A stretch of DNA of 64,000 nucleotides from Alcanivorax sp. (GCA_022565695.1 JAIUME010000004.1:186001-250000); one strand, 5' to 3'. Shown: positions 26,612 to 35,588, numbered from the stretch's first letter. A program made the numbers and translations. The notes: generated from the letters alone by a model not told the origin.

Positions 26612-29118
26612 TCCGGGGCTGGCGTTTTCGAAGCGCTGTTCGCCCCGCTTTGCTGTGCCTCGCACAGGCGCGTGAGCCGCACGATGCCCTGGCGCAGGTC
26701 CGGGCTGAGAATGCGCCGTGCTTCATCGTCCATGGCTTGCAGTCGCTCATCGAAGCGCAGTAGTTGATCGTCGCCAACCTGGACCAGCTCATACACCTGC
26801 AGCTGATGGATGAAGTTGCGCAGCACAGCGCGATCAAAGAATTCCGGTGAGTTGAATTCATACAGCAGGGACAGACGTTGCGCGGTCAGGTGAGCGAGCT
26901 CTTCGAGTGTCTCGGCAGTCAGTCTTCCCTCGCCATGTTGTACCAGAATCCGGATGGTCAGGTAGTAGCGCTCCAGTGCCTGGGCAACCGTTTGCCCGAG
27001 ATGGCTGAGCAGATCCGAGGCCATGGTATGCAACGCGGCGCCACACACGGTATCACCGTTGTCGTGCACGAGCTGCTGGCCGGCAAGTACCCGGAGAATA
27101 TCCTCGACAGCGGCATCGATCTCGGCGGTATCGTGCCAGTGCAGGAAATACTCGGAGCGGAAGAACGGATACAGCAGACGCACCAGACGCTTGAGATGCG
27201 CACGGGGAATGTCCCGGCCATCCACCAGCAACGAGCACACCAGCCCCGGCAGTACAAACAGGTGCAGGCTGTTGTTGCGGATATAGGCCATCTGTAATGC
27301 CGTCACCTGATCCGTGCTGATCAGATCGCCCATGGCATGCTCAATGCGATGAATGAACTGGTTATCGAGCCCGTAGGCAATGATGGATTCGGGGTCGGTA
27401 TCAGCGGTGGTGGTGGCATCACTGTAAGGCGCTTGCTGCAACAGGTGGATGTACAGCGCCAGCTGTTGCCGCAACTGCACTTCGTCCATCGTGTGCTTGG
27501 GTGTGGCCAGCAGTGCCAGGCTGAGCAGATTGACCGGGTTCGCCACGGCCGCTGCGTTGATGCGGGTCACGACCTCATTGCCCAACTTCTCGACCGCACC
27601 CTTGATGTCGGCGGGCAGGCTGCCCTGGGCGGGGGCGTCACGCCATGCCGGCGCCTGCTGGTCCAGGAAGTCTTTCAGTAGCAGCGGATCGCCGAAGTTC
27701 ACGTGTACCTGGCCGAAATGCTTGCGCAACACCGACAGCGACTTCATGAAGCCGAAGATGCTTTCTTTCTGTTTCTGCTGGCCGTGCATTTCGCCGATGT
27801 AAGTGCTGCCCTCAATCAGCTTTTCGTAACCGATATACACCGGAACCAGCGCAACCGGCTTGCTGTGGTCGCGGATGAAGCTCTGCACCGTCATGGCGAG
27901 CATGCCGGGGCGGGGCTGGAGCATGCGACCGCTGCGACTGCGCCCCCCTTCGACAAAGTATTCCACCGAATAGCCACGGGTCAGCATGGTATGCACGTAT
28001 TCGTTGAAGACGGTGGCGTAGAGCGGGTTGCCCTTGAAACTGCGGCGCATGAAGAAGGCGCCGCCCCGGCGCAGTATGGTGCCGACAACGGGCAGGTTCA
28101 GGTTGATGCCGGCGGCGATATGCGGGGGCACCAGACCATTCTTGTACACCAGGTAAGACAGCAGCAGATAGTCGGCGTGGCTGCGGTGGCAGGGCACATA
28201 GATCACTTCATGGTTGCTGGCAACGCTGTGCAGCTTGTCGATGTTGTAGGCGCGCAGGCCGCTGTACAGGCGATTCCAGACCCACTCCAGCACCACTTCC
28301 AGGAAACGGATAACGGTGTGTGAGTAGTCGGAGGCAATTTCCATAGCATAGCGCCGGGCTTTGGCCTCGTGCTTCTCATAGGCTTCGCCCGCTTCCGCTG
28401 CGCTGGCGGCAATGACCTCACGCACCGGCCCGCTCTCCACCAGTGACGTCACCAGGGTGCGACGGTGGGACAGGTCGGGCCCGATCATGGCTTCGCGCTG
28501 GCGGCGGAAGTGCACCCGCAGAATGCGCTGCGCCTTGCGCACGGTCAGTGCGGTGCTGTTGTGCTCATCGACCAGTTGGCGCAGGGACATGGGCTGGCTG
28601 AAATTCAGATACAGCTGCCGGCCCTGGGTCAGAATGATAAAGAACTTCTTGATGAAGCCGGGGGGCGACCAGTTGTCAGCGAAGATGATTTTCCAGAGCG
28701 AGTTTTCCTTCTCGGGACGCCGGCCCCAGAACAGGGTGACGGGAATCAGCTGCACGTCCTGATCCGGATGTTGCGCCAGATTATCGATCACCTGCACCAG
28801 GCGGCGGGGCGTGTCGCTGATGCGCTCCCTGCCCACCATGCGTTGGCGGCGGTAGAGCGGGTAATAGCGGCGGCGCAACGTCTTGCCTTCCAGCACCAGG
28901 GGGTCCAGGGGGCTGGGCAACCCCAGGCGACGAGCCTCGCGATCCAGCAGCAGCATATCCGCCAGCGAGGCGTCCCGCAGCACGTACATCACTGGCTGGG
29001 TGGCATCCAGCGCCAGTTCACCGATATCTCTGGGCAGACTGCTGGTCTGGGTGCACCAGGTCAGAAACAGGCGGGCGAGAAAAAAGAAGAGGCGGTCGAG
29101 CCCAAACCAGAATGTCAT
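26593..29118 (-). CDS. plsB: Glycerol-3-phosphate acyltransferase PlsB
   Basis: This 841-aa membrane-associated enzyme acylates sn-glycerol-3-phosphate at position 1, the first step of phospholipid synthesis. Acyltransferase blocks are visible: I HRSHADYLLLSYLVY, II GAFFMRRSFKGN, III FVEGGRSRSGRM and IV VPVYIGYEKLIEG. The chosen start is ATG 29118 (MTFWFGLDRLFFFL). The frame is open to a TTG at 29187, but that would add 23 residues with no homology. The product is somewhat longer than E. coli PlsB. It is monocistronic and divergent from the MDR gene. Confidence 0.95.
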   Translation of the reverse strand: MTFWFGLDRLFFFLARLFLTWCTQTSSLPRDIGELALDATQPVMYVLRDASLADMLLLDREARRLGLPSPLDPLVLEGKTLRRRYYPLYRRQRMVGRERISDTPRRLVQVIDNLAQHPDQDVQLIPVTLFWGRRPEKENSLWKIIFADNWSPPGFIKKFFIILTQGRQLYLNFSQPMSLRQLVDEHNSTALTVRKAQRILRVHFRRQREAMIGPDLSHRRTLVTSLVESGPVREVIAASAAEAGEAYEKHEAKARRYAMEIASDYSHTVIRFLEVVLEWVWNRLYSGLRAYNIDKLHSVASNHEVIYVPCHRSHADYLLLSYLVYKNGLVPPHIAAGINLNLPVVGTILRRGGAFFMRRSFKGNPLYATVFNEYVHTMLTRGYSVEYFVEGGRSRSGRMLQPRPGMLAMTVQSFIRDHSKPVALVPVYIGYEKLIEGSTYIGEMHGQQKQKESIFGFMKSLSVLRKHFGQVHVNFGDPLLLKDFLDQQAPAWRDAPAQGSLPADIKGAVEKLGNEVVTRINAAAVANPVNLLSLALLATPKHTMDEVQLRQQLALYIHLLQQAPYSDATTTADTDPESIIAYGLDNQFIHRIEHAMGDLISTDQVTALQMAYIRNNSLHLFVLPGLVCSLLVDGRDIPRAHLKRLVRLLYPFFRSEYFLHWHDTAEIDAAVEDILRVLAGQQLVHDNGDTVCGAALHTMASDLLSHLGQTVAQALERYYLTIRILVQHGEGRLTAETLEELAHLTAQRLSLLYEFNSPEFFDRAVLRNFIHQLQVYELVQVGDDQLLRFDERLQAMDDEARRILSPDLRQGIVRLTRLCEAQQSGANSASKTPAPDQNDVR

Positions 29119-29212
29119 AGTATTTGTCGAGAAATGGCCTGAAAAGGTGACGAAAGTGTAAACAAACGGAAGCTTCCGGGATAGCAACGGGTTATTTCAG
29201 GGTGTAACGCGG

Positions 29213-29232
29213 TGTGATGTGATGTGATGTGA
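29213..29232. repeat. (TGTGA)4 pentanucleotide tandem repeat
   Basis: Four perfect TGTGA units at 29213-29232 lie in the plsB/MDR divergent intergenic region. TGTGA is also the CRP half-site sequence, but no properly spaced TCACA partner is present. Confidence 0.95.
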
Positions 29233-29240
29233 AGCGCCTT

Positions 29241-29279
29241 GAGCGGTCTATTTCTGTGACCGCTCGGTCATGTAACATG
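29241..29279. promoter_or_regulatory. Nested dyads upstream of the MDR oxidoreductase (operator candidate)
   Basis: GAGCGGTC (29241-29248) pairs with GACCGCTC (29258-29265). The overlapping palindrome TGACCGCTCGGTCA (29257-29270) and then CATGT-A-ACATG (29269-29279) follow. The 14-bp palindrome with 6-bp arms looks like a TetR-family operator. No tetR gene is adjacent. Confidence 0.5.
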
Positions 29280-29307
29280 CCGGCAGACGGACAAAACGGA
29301 GAACCTG

Positions 29308-30327
29308 ATGAGAGCTGTGTTGCTGGAACGATTTGGTCTGGATGGGCTGCGTGAGACCCGGGATGCGCCCGCTGCGCGGGAGCCCGCCACGGGCGAGGTG
29401 CGTGTGCGTATGACCGCAGCCTCCCTGAACTACCATGATCTGGCGACGGTGCTGGGTATGGCAAACCCGAAAATGCCGCTGCCCCAGGTGCCGTTGTCCG
29501 ACGGTGCGGGGGTCGTGGAGGCTGTGGGGGAGGGCGTCACGTCTCTGCGTCCGGGGCAGCGGGTCACCACCAGCTTCTTTCCGGCCTGGCAGGCAGGGGC
29601 CCCGGGGCTGGCAAAGCTGCGTCAGGTCACCGGTGAAACCGTGCCCGGCGCCATGCAGGCGCAGCTGGTGGCGCCGGCCTCTGCATTCGTTCCGGCACCG
29701 GAGCACCTGAGCGATATCGAGGCGGCGACCCTGCCGTGCGCCGCGCTGACAGCGTGGCGTGCCGTGGTTGATGAAGGTCAGGTGCGAGCAGGGAGCCGCG
29801 TGCTGATTCAGGGCACCGGGGGCGTCAGCCTGTTTGCGCTGCAATTTGCCCACATGCTCGGCGCCGAAACGGTAGTGATTTCCTCGTCGGATGAAAAACT
29901 GGCGCTGGCCGAGTCGCTGGGGGCCAGTCATCTCATCAACTACAAGGCCCAGCCGCGCTGGGGGCGTGCCGTACGCGAGGCCTGCGGCGGTGAAGGTGTG
30001 GATATGGTGGTGGAGGTTGGCGGTGCCGGCACCTTGCCGGAATCGCTCAATGCGGTGGCCATCGGTGCGCATATCTCGATGATCGGTGTGCTCACGGGCG
30101 TTGCCAGCATGGTGCCGACGGCGAAGATCATGGCCATGAACGTGACGGTACGGGGCATCACTGTGGGTCATCGCGAGCAGTTCGAGGCCATGAATCGGGC
30201 CATCGCACTGCAGGGGTTGCGACCGGTGATTGGTGAGGTATTCGGCTTTGCCGAGCTTGGCAAGGCATTGACGACGATGCAGGCGGCGACGCATACCGGC
30301 AAGTTGTGCATCGATTTCGACCGTTGA
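29308..30327 (+). CDS. Zinc-independent medium-chain dehydrogenase/quinone oxidoreductase-like enzyme
   Basis: This 339-aa MDR-family NAD(P)H oxidoreductase has a GroES-like N-terminal domain (ASLNYHDLATVLGM, PLSDGAGVVEAVGEGV) without the structural zinc cysteine cluster. The Rossmann domain has VLIQGTGGVSLFALQFAHMLGA and TVVISSSDEKLALAESLGA. Substrate is unknown; alcohols, quinones or enones are typical for the family. The gene stands alone, with dyad symmetry just upstream that suggests inducible repressor control. The next gene starts 91 bp later. Confidence 0.82.
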   Translation: MRAVLLERFGLDGLRETRDAPAAREPATGEVRVRMTAASLNYHDLATVLGMANPKMPLPQVPLSDGAGVVEAVGEGVTSLRPGQRVTTSFFPAWQAGAPGLAKLRQVTGETVPGAMQAQLVAPASAFVPAPEHLSDIEAATLPCAALTAWRAVVDEGQVRAGSRVLIQGTGGVSLFALQFAHMLGAETVVISSSDEKLALAESLGASHLINYKAQPRWGRAVREACGGEGVDMVVEVGGAGTLPESLNAVAIGAHISMIGVLTGVASMVPTAKIMAMNVTVRGITVGHREQFEAMNRAIALQGLRPVIGEVFGFAELGKALTTMQAATHTGKLCIDFDR

Positions 30328-30418
30328 GCCTGTCGCACCATGCGCGGATTTGGCCCCGCAGGCCTGCGGATGCGATACTGCTGCTACGGAGATACCCACA
30401 ACAAGGCGAGGACACCGC

Positions 30419-31162
30419 ATGATTCGCAAGACGCTTATGGCCGCTGGCCTGATTGCCCTGGCACCTGCCGCGCAAAGTGCCCCTCTGATTGACGTGTATG
30501 CAGGTGCCTACACCTGGAACGCGAGTTTGTCCGGGAACATTGCCTCCGGGAACGACAATATCGACATGAAGGACGACCTGGGCTTCGGGCGCGAACGGCA
30601 GAACGTGCTGTATTTCGGTCTCGAGCATTTCGTGCCGCTGGTGCCGAATGTCCGGCTCAAGCATATGGTGATGTCTGATTCTTCACGCAATACCATCGAG
30701 CGGAATTTCGAGTTTGGTGGCGGCAATTTCACCGCCGGGCAAAATGTCGAATCAGATTTCGATCTGGATATGACCGATCTCACGCTCTATTACACGCCGT
30801 TGAACAACGTCGTGAAGCTGGATGCGGGTCTGAACATACGTCGTGTTGACGCTGATTTCCGTCTGCGTAATGGTGGACCGGAAGGCCGTGAGGCAGCGAA
30901 AGAAACCTTCCCGATGCTGCACCTGGCGGCACGTGCCAACCTGCCCTTCAGCGGTCTTTACGCCGGCGCCGAGATCAATACCATCCGCTATGACGGCAGC
31001 CGTATTCAGGACTACACCGTCAAGGCGGGCTGGGTGTCGGATTTCCTGCTGGGGGTCGAGCTGGGCTATAGCCAGTACGACATCAAGCTGGATGATGTCA
31101 GTGGTCTGGATACGGATCTGGAGTTCGGCGGGCCCTATCTGGCGCTCTCACTGACGTTCTGA
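30419..31162 (+). CDS. Outer-membrane protein, small barrel (TIGR04219-like)
   Basis: The 247-aa product has a signal peptide (MIRKTLMAAGLIALAPAAQS, cut near APLIDVY). Features resembling the TIGR04219 outer-membrane family are VYAGAYTWNASLSGNIASGN, LYFGLEHFVPLVPNVRL and a C-terminal strand ending GPYLALSLTF with terminal Phe. ATG 30419 follows ggcgaggac; the in-frame ATG 30350 is not a signal-peptide start. Function is unknown. It converges with the parA-like gene 18 bp away, with no clear terminator between. Confidence 0.75.
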   Translation: MIRKTLMAAGLIALAPAAQSAPLIDVYAGAYTWNASLSGNIASGNDNIDMKDDLGFGRERQNVLYFGLEHFVPLVPNVRLKHMVMSDSSRNTIERNFEFGGGNFTAGQNVESDFDLDMTDLTLYYTPLNNVVKLDAGLNIRRVDADFRLRNGGPEGREAAKETFPMLHLAARANLPFSGLYAGAEINTIRYDGSRIQDYTVKAGWVSDFLLGVELGYSQYDIKLDDVSGLDTDLEFGGPYLALSLTF

Positions 31163-31180
31163 TCCGGGCGGTAATGGCCC

Positions 31181-31927
31181 TCAGAGCTTCAGCTTTTCTG
31201 CCAGCTCGAACCACAATCCCCGGTACGCCCGCGCGGCGGGCGTATGGGGCGCAAACTCCCCCACAGGCGCTGCGTGCTCGCCCATCTGCTCGACATGGGT
31301 GGAGTAGGGTATCCAGGTTTTCAGCCGCTGGCGCATCAGCGCTGGCGGCTTGACCAGCATTTCCACATGCAGCAACCGCCGCCGGTCCACCATATTGAAG
31401 AACGGCAGCACCGTCAGGTGTTTGAAGGCCTTCTGATCCAGCCATTGCATGACTTGCTCGAAAGCACGCAGTGACAGATGTGTGGGGATGACCGGCACCA
31501 CCAGATAATCTGCTGCGGCAAAGATGCTCTCTGCCACCGGGCTCAGGGTGGGCGGGCAGTCCAGCAGGGTCAGGCTGGTGTTCTCGCTCAGGGGCTCGAT
31601 CAGGCGCTTCAGGCTGCCACGACCGGCGCCGGGCTCGGCGAGCTTGAGATCCATATTGCGCAGGCTGATGTCCGAGGGGATGACTTCCAGGCCCGGCCAG
31701 CGGGTTTCCACGCGCAGATTGCCGATCTGCTGCTTGCCCTTGATCAGGCTGCCGGTCTTGTAAGTGCGGCTGCCGTCCACGCCCAGATAGAAACTGGCGG
31801 CGCCCTGGGGATCCAGATCCCAGAGCAGCGTGCGGTGTTTCCAGCGCGCGGCGTGCCAGGCGATGTTGACGGCGGTGGTGGTTTTTCCGACACCGCCCTT
31901 GAGGTTGTAGAAGGCAATCGTCTGCAC
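31181..31927 (-). CDS. Orphan ParA-family ATPase
   Basis: This 248-aa protein has the deviant Walker A FYNLKGGVGKTTTAVNIAWH at the N-terminus, LLWDLDPQGAASFYLG, and Walker B-like SLTLLDCPPTLSPVAES. There is no parB, parS cluster or plasmid function nearby. It is therefore probably a cargo-positioning or regulatory ParA relative rather than a partition protein; this is inference. I start it at GTG 31927 because a ggagag ribosome-binding site precedes it; GTG 31945 would add six residues. It is divergent from the DUF4062 gene. Confidence 0.82.
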   Translation of the reverse strand: MQTIAFYNLKGGVGKTTTAVNIAWHAARWKHRTLLWDLDPQGAASFYLGVDGSRTYKTGSLIKGKQQIGNLRVETRWPGLEVIPSDISLRNMDLKLAEPGAGRGSLKRLIEPLSENTSLTLLDCPPTLSPVAESIFAAADYLVVPVIPTHLSLRAFEQVMQWLDQKAFKHLTVLPFFNMVDRRRLLHVEMLVKPPALMRQRLKTWIPYSTHVEQMGEHAAPVGEFAPHTPAARAYRGLWFELAEKLKL

Positions 31928-32159
31928 TGTAAGCTCTCCCGGCACCCTGTATCAGCGTTTACTGTACCCCAAGCCGGTGATCATCGACCATACGGAAACC
32001 CGCCCGGGCCAATCAGGGCGGCGCTGACAGGCGCGCGGCGACCGGTGTGCTGACTTGTGACCGGCGGGTAAAGTGGCTTTAATACGTTGCTTCAGAGCAT
32101 GTGACGGCTTGCCGTATGTGCCTGCGTCACGCATTATCCGGCGTCGTCGTCGGTGTTAT

Positions 32160-32187
32160 CAGGCCCGCCAGACCAGGCCCGCCAGAC
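32160..32187. repeat. Perfect 14-bp tandem duplication upstream of the DUF4062 gene
   Basis: CAGGCCCGCCAGAC occurs at 32160-32173 and 32174-32187. The second copy runs into a 12-bp palindrome CCAGACGTCTGG (32182-32193). Confidence 0.95.
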
Positions 32188-32195
32188 GTCTGGTG

Positions 32196-32221
32196 ACAGG
32201 AGCCCGCTACAGGAGCCCGCT
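32196..32221. repeat. Perfect 13-bp tandem duplication containing the DUF4062 ribosome-binding site
   Basis: ACAGGAGCCCGCT occurs at 32196-32208 and 32209-32221. The second copy supplies the AGGAG ribosome-binding site and the first base of the TTG start codon; the first copy supplies a decoy AGGAG 13 nt upstream. Confidence 0.95.
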
Positions 32222-33243
32222 TGAGTATCGAGCGCAAATATCAGGTTTTCGTCAGTTCCACCTACACAGATCTGCCCGAAGCGCGGCAGGAGCTGATGCT
32301 GGGTCTGCTGTCCATGGGCATGATCCCCACGGGTATGGAACTGTCGCCGAGTGAATCCAATAATCACTGGACGATGATCCAGAAGCTCATCAATGAGTGT
32401 GATTACTATCTGGTGTTGGTGGGCGGGCGTTACGGCACGCTGTCACCGATCGGTCTTTCCTATACCCATCGTGAATACGTCTACGCGGCGACCAAGGGCA
32501 AGCCGGTGCTGGCGCTGCTGCATGATGCCCCGGATTTCCTGCCGCCGGAGCGGCGGGAAACCTCCCGTGAGGGCGATGTGCGCTTCAATGATTTCCGCCA
32601 GCTGCTGCAGCAGAAATGTCTGGTGCGTTACTGGAATGCGCCCCGGGATCTGACCACAGTAGTGCAGAAGGGGCTGCCCGCGCTGATCGAGAAATTCCCC
32701 GGTTCGGGCTGGGTCAGGGCCACAGACTCCAGTGCCACGTCGGAGCTGGAGGTGTGCATGCTCAAGCAGCGTATTGAGGCGCTGGAGAGTGAGAATGAAG
32801 CGCTGACGCAAAGCATGCGACCGCCGCTGGAGCAGCTGGCCCGTGGCACGGATCAGGTGCTGCTGAGCTACAGCTGCAACGTGTTCGTCAAAGGTGATTG
32901 CAAGGTGACCAGCGCCCGCACCAGCATCAGCTGGGACCAGGTGATCGCCAGTGTGGCACCGCAGATGCTCGATGAAGTATCAGAGATGGTGATGCGTCAG
33001 GCGCTGGAGGAGCACATTGCACCGCGCGCGCTGGATGATGTGCAGGCGCAGTGGCCGAAAGCCCATGCGGTGCGCAATGTAGTGCTGGACACAGACAGCT
33101 TCAACCAGGTCAAGATTCACCTGCGCGCACTGGGTATGATCCGCAAATGCCCGCCGCGCCCGGGGCGTTCACAGGTGACTTGGCAACTGACCCCACTGGG
33201 TGATCAGGCCATGACCCAGATACTGGCCCGCAAGCGCAGATAA
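32221..33243 (+). CDS. DUF4062 (TIR-like) protein with coiled coil and winged-helix-like C-terminus
   Basis: The 340-aa protein starts at TTG 32221 (AGGAG 5-9 bp upstream). Residues about 7-95 form a DUF4062 domain: YQVFVSSTYTDLPEARQEL, IPTGMELSPSESNNHW, CDYYLVLVGGRYGTLSPIGL and SYTHREYVYAATKGKPVLAL. DUF4062 is a TIR-like fold found at the N-terminus of many bacterial and eukaryotic STAND/NLR proteins and some defence proteins. A short coiled coil (about 172-200, LKQRIEALESENEALTQS) follows, then a C-terminal domain ending in a winged-helix-like FNQVKIHLRALGMIRK and SQVTWQLTPLGDQAM. No NTPase domain is fused. Its role is unknown: defence, nucleotide sensing and regulation are all possible. 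Confidence 0.78.
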   Translation: MSIERKYQVFVSSTYTDLPEARQELMLGLLSMGMIPTGMELSPSESNNHWTMIQKLINECDYYLVLVGGRYGTLSPIGLSYTHREYVYAATKGKPVLALLHDAPDFLPPERRETSREGDVRFNDFRQLLQQKCLVRYWNAPRDLTTVVQKGLPALIEKFPGSGWVRATDSSATSELEVCMLKQRIEALESENEALTQSMRPPLEQLARGTDQVLLSYSCNVFVKGDCKVTSARTSISWDQVIASVAPQMLDEVSEMVMRQALEEHIAPRALDDVQAQWPKAHAVRNVVLDTDSFNQVKIHLRALGMIRKCPPRPGRSQVTWQLTPLGDQAMTQILARKRR

Positions 33244-33269
33244 CCTGCGGCGGGCCGGTTTGTGTGCGC

Positions 33270-35003
33270 TCAGCTTTTGATTCTGCGTTCCAGGAAATCC
33301 AGCACCTCATCCACGGACAGCATGGTGTTGTCGTCATCGCGCCGGGCGCGGTATTCCAGCTGGCCTTCATCCAAGTGTTGCTCGGAGACGACGATGCGGT
33401 GGGGGATGCCGATTAACTCTGCATCCGCCAGCTTCACGCCCAAGCGCTCTTTCTCGCGGTCGTCATACAGCACTTCATAGCCCGCAGAGGTCAGATCGGC
33501 ATAGAGCTGTTCGCAGACCTCTTTTTCGCGCACGCTTTTCTTCAGGTTGATCGGGACCAGGATAATCTGGAACGGGGCAATGGCCTCGGGCCAGGTGATG
33601 CCGCGGTCGTCGTGATTCTGTTCAATGGCGGCGGCGACAACGCGAGTCACGCCGATACCGTAGCAGCCCATGGGCATGACCACTTTCTTGCCTCTTTCGT
33701 CCAGCACGGTGGCTTTCAGTGCTTCGGAGTACTTGGTGCCGAGCTGGAAAATATGCCCCACCTCGATACCGCGCTTGATGGTCAGTGTGCCCTGGCCGTC
33801 GGGGCTGGCGTCGCCCTCCACGACATTGCGCAGATCGGCGATCTCGGGGAGTGGCAGGTCGCGCTCCCAATTTATGCCGAAGTAATGTTTGCCGTCCTGA
33901 TTGGCGCCAGCGGCGAAATCGCTCATCAGCGCCACGCTGCGGTCGATCACGCAGGGAATGGACAGCTGCACGGGGCCGAGGCTGCCGGGCCCGGCACCAA
34001 TAGCGGCGCGTATTTCCTCGTCATCGGCGAAGCGCAAGGGGCTGGCGACCTGCGGCAGCTTTTCTGCCTTGATGTCATTGAGTTCGTGGTCGCCACGCAC
34101 CAGCAATGCAACAAGCCCGCCGCCGGTCTCTTGATCCGCCGAGACGTGATCTGCCGCGACGATCAGGGTTTTCACGGTCTTTTCCACCGGCAGCTTGAAC
34201 TGCGCTACCAGCTCGGCAATGGTGCGTGCGTCGGGCGTATCAACCAGCGTCATGGTCTCGCCAGGCGCAGCGCGCTCGCCGGGAGCGATGGCTTCAGCCA
34301 GCTCGACGTTGGCGGCATAGTCCGAGCTGTCGGAAAACGCGATGGCATCTTCGCCGGAGGAGGCGAGCACGTGGAACTCATGGGACGCGGAGCCGCCGAT
34401 GGCACCGGTGTCTGCGGCCACTGGACGGTAGTCGAGCCCGAGCCGGTCGAAGATGCGGCAGTAGGTGTCGTACATCACCGCATAGGTGGCCGCCAGTGAT
34501 GCCTGATCTGCATGGAAAGAATAGGCATCTTTCATGATGAATTCCCGTGAACGCATGATGCCGAAACGTGGCCGGATTTCATCGCGGAACTTGGTCTGTA
34601 TCTGGTAGAAATTCATCGGCAGCTGCCTGTAGCTGTGCAGCTCGTTGCGCACCAGATCGGTGATCACCTCTTCATGGGTGGGGCCCAGGCAGAAAGCATT
34701 GCCGTGGCGGTCGGTAATGCGCAACAGCTCGGGACCATAGGCGGGTGCGCGACCCGACTCTTCCCACAGCTCCATGGGCTGGACCACCGGCATCAGCACT
34801 TCCTGCGCGCCAGCGCGATCCATTTCTTCCCGGATTATCTGTTCCACCTTGCGTAACACCCGCAAGCCCAGCGGCAACCAGTTGTACAGGCCGGAGGACA
34901 GTTTGCGGACCATGCCGGCGCGCAGCATCAGCTGGTGGCTGATGACGACAGCATCGGAGGGGGTTTGCTTGACGGTGGCCAGCAGGTAACGGGAGGTGCG
35001 CAT
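33270..35003 (-). CDS. proS: Prolyl-tRNA synthetase (bacterial type)
   Basis: This 577-aa class II synthetase has motif 1 [20 protein letters not shown], motif 2 [20 protein letters not shown] and motif 3 [20 protein letters not shown]. An editing (INS/YbaK-like) insertion lies between motifs 2 and 3 (about 225-390). A C-terminal anticodon-binding domain follows. I place the start at ATG 35003 ([18 protein letters not shown]); the frame runs upstream to 35171 but that region belongs to the divergent promoter. Divergent from the PaaI-type thioesterase by 166 bp. Confidence 0.97.
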   Translation of the reverse strand: MRTSRYLLATVKQTPSDAVVISHQLMLRAGMVRKLSSGLYNWLPLGLRVLRKVEQIIREEMDRAGAQEVLMPVVQPMELWEESGRAPAYGPELLRITDRHGNAFCLGPTHEEVITDLVRNELHSYRQLPMNFYQIQTKFRDEIRPRFGIMRSREFIMKDAYSFHADQASLAATYAVMYDTYCRIFDRLGLDYRPVAADTGAIGGSASHEFHVLASSGEDAIAFSDSSDYAANVELAEAIAPGERAAPGETMTLVDTPDARTIAELVAQFKLPVEKTVKTLIVAADHVSADQETGGGLVALLVRGDHELNDIKAEKLPQVASPLRFADDEEIRAAIGAGPGSLGPVQLSIPCVIDRSVALMSDFAAGANQDGKHYFGINWERDLPLPEIADLRNVVEGDASPDGQGTLTIKRGIEVGHIFQLGTKYSEALKATVLDERGKKVVMPMGCYGIGVTRVVAAAIEQNHDDRGITWPEAIAPFQIILVPINLKKSVREKEVCEQLYADLTSAGYEVLYDDREKERLGVKLADAELIGIPHRIVVSEQHLDEGQLEYRARRDDDNTMLSVDEVLDFLERRIKS

Positions 35004-35090
35004 TGCCAAATCCTGATTGTCCGGTGAAAGAGGGCCATTGTATGGGAACCCGGGCGTAAGTCCATCGCAGGAGCGCTGGTCCGGGCGCTG

Positions 35091-35118
35091 TTGCGGGTGC
35101 GGGGCGGGGGGGTATGAT
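35091..35118 (+). promoter_or_regulatory. Candidate promoter for the PaaI-type thioesterase
   Basis: TTGCGG (35091-35096), 16-bp spacer, TATGAT (35113-35118). A start near 35125 would place the 12-bp repeat of the leader in the mRNA. Confidence 0.47.
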
Positions 35119-35132
35119 GAGCGCCTTGTTAT

Positions 35133-35156
35133 CGAGACCGAAAGCGAGACCGAAAC
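35133..35156. repeat. 12-bp tandem repeat in the thioesterase leader
   Basis: CGAGACCGAAAG (35133-35144) followed by CGAGACCGAAAC (35145-35156), one mismatch at the last base. Confidence 0.92.
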
Positions 35157-35169
35157 CGGGAGAGAAGGC

Positions 35170-35574
35170 ATGCTCAGCGCCGAGGAAGTCGAGCAGATTA
35201 TCTACAGCGGCTTGCCGGCAGTGGCGGGCCTGGGGCTGAAAGTCGAGCAGGCCGGCGAGCGTCGCTCACGGCTGCGCCAGCCCTTCAACGAAAACATGAT
35301 TAGGCCTGGCGGCACCTTGTCCGGCCCCACGATGATGGGGCTGGCGGATGCCGCGATGTATGCCGCGATTCTGGGTGCACTGGGCCGTCTGGAAATGGCG
35401 GTGACACAGAATCTGAACATCAACTTTCTGCGCCGGCCGGCGCAGCGGGATTTGCTGGCCGAGTGCAGGATCATCCGTCTGGGGCGTCGCTCGGTGGTGC
35501 TGGAAGTGACGCTGTTCAGTGACGGAGACGAAGAGCCCGTCGCCCATGTTACCGGTATCTATGCATTGCCATGA
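35170..35574 (+). CDS. PaaI-family hotdog thioesterase
   Basis: This 134-aa hotdog protein shows the PaaI-type pattern. [20 protein letters not shown] contains the conserved Asn and Gly-rich turn, [13 protein letters not shown] is the hotdog helix, and [20 protein letters not shown] follows. It is probably an acyl-CoA thioesterase; substrate unknown. ATG 35170 follows gagagaagg. The frame is open upstream to 35017, inside the proS control region, which I reject. It faces tamB. Confidence 0.83.
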   Translation: MLSAEEVEQIIYSGLPAVAGLGLKVEQAGERRSRLRQPFNENMIRPGGTLSGPTMMGLADAAMYAAILGALGRLEMAVTQNLNINFLRRPAQRDLLAECRIIRLGRRSVVLEVTLFSDGDEEPVAHVTGIYALP

Positions 35575-35588
35575 GGGCATTGCCATGA
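35563..35588. repeat. 12-bp direct repeat spanning the thioesterase stop codon
   Basis: GCATTGCCATGA occurs at 35563-35574 (ending in the TGA stop) and again at 35577-35588, separated by GG. Confidence 0.9.

Noticed and set aside
29119-29187. TTG start 23 codons upstream of the chosen plsB ATG
   Set aside because: The added residues are not PlsB-like. The ATG at 29118 begins a typical hydrophobic N-terminus.
29213-29232. CRP binding site suggested by repeated TGTGA
   Set aside because: A CRP site needs TGTGA-N6-TCACA; no TCACA is correctly placed, and the pattern is a simple pentanucleotide repeat.
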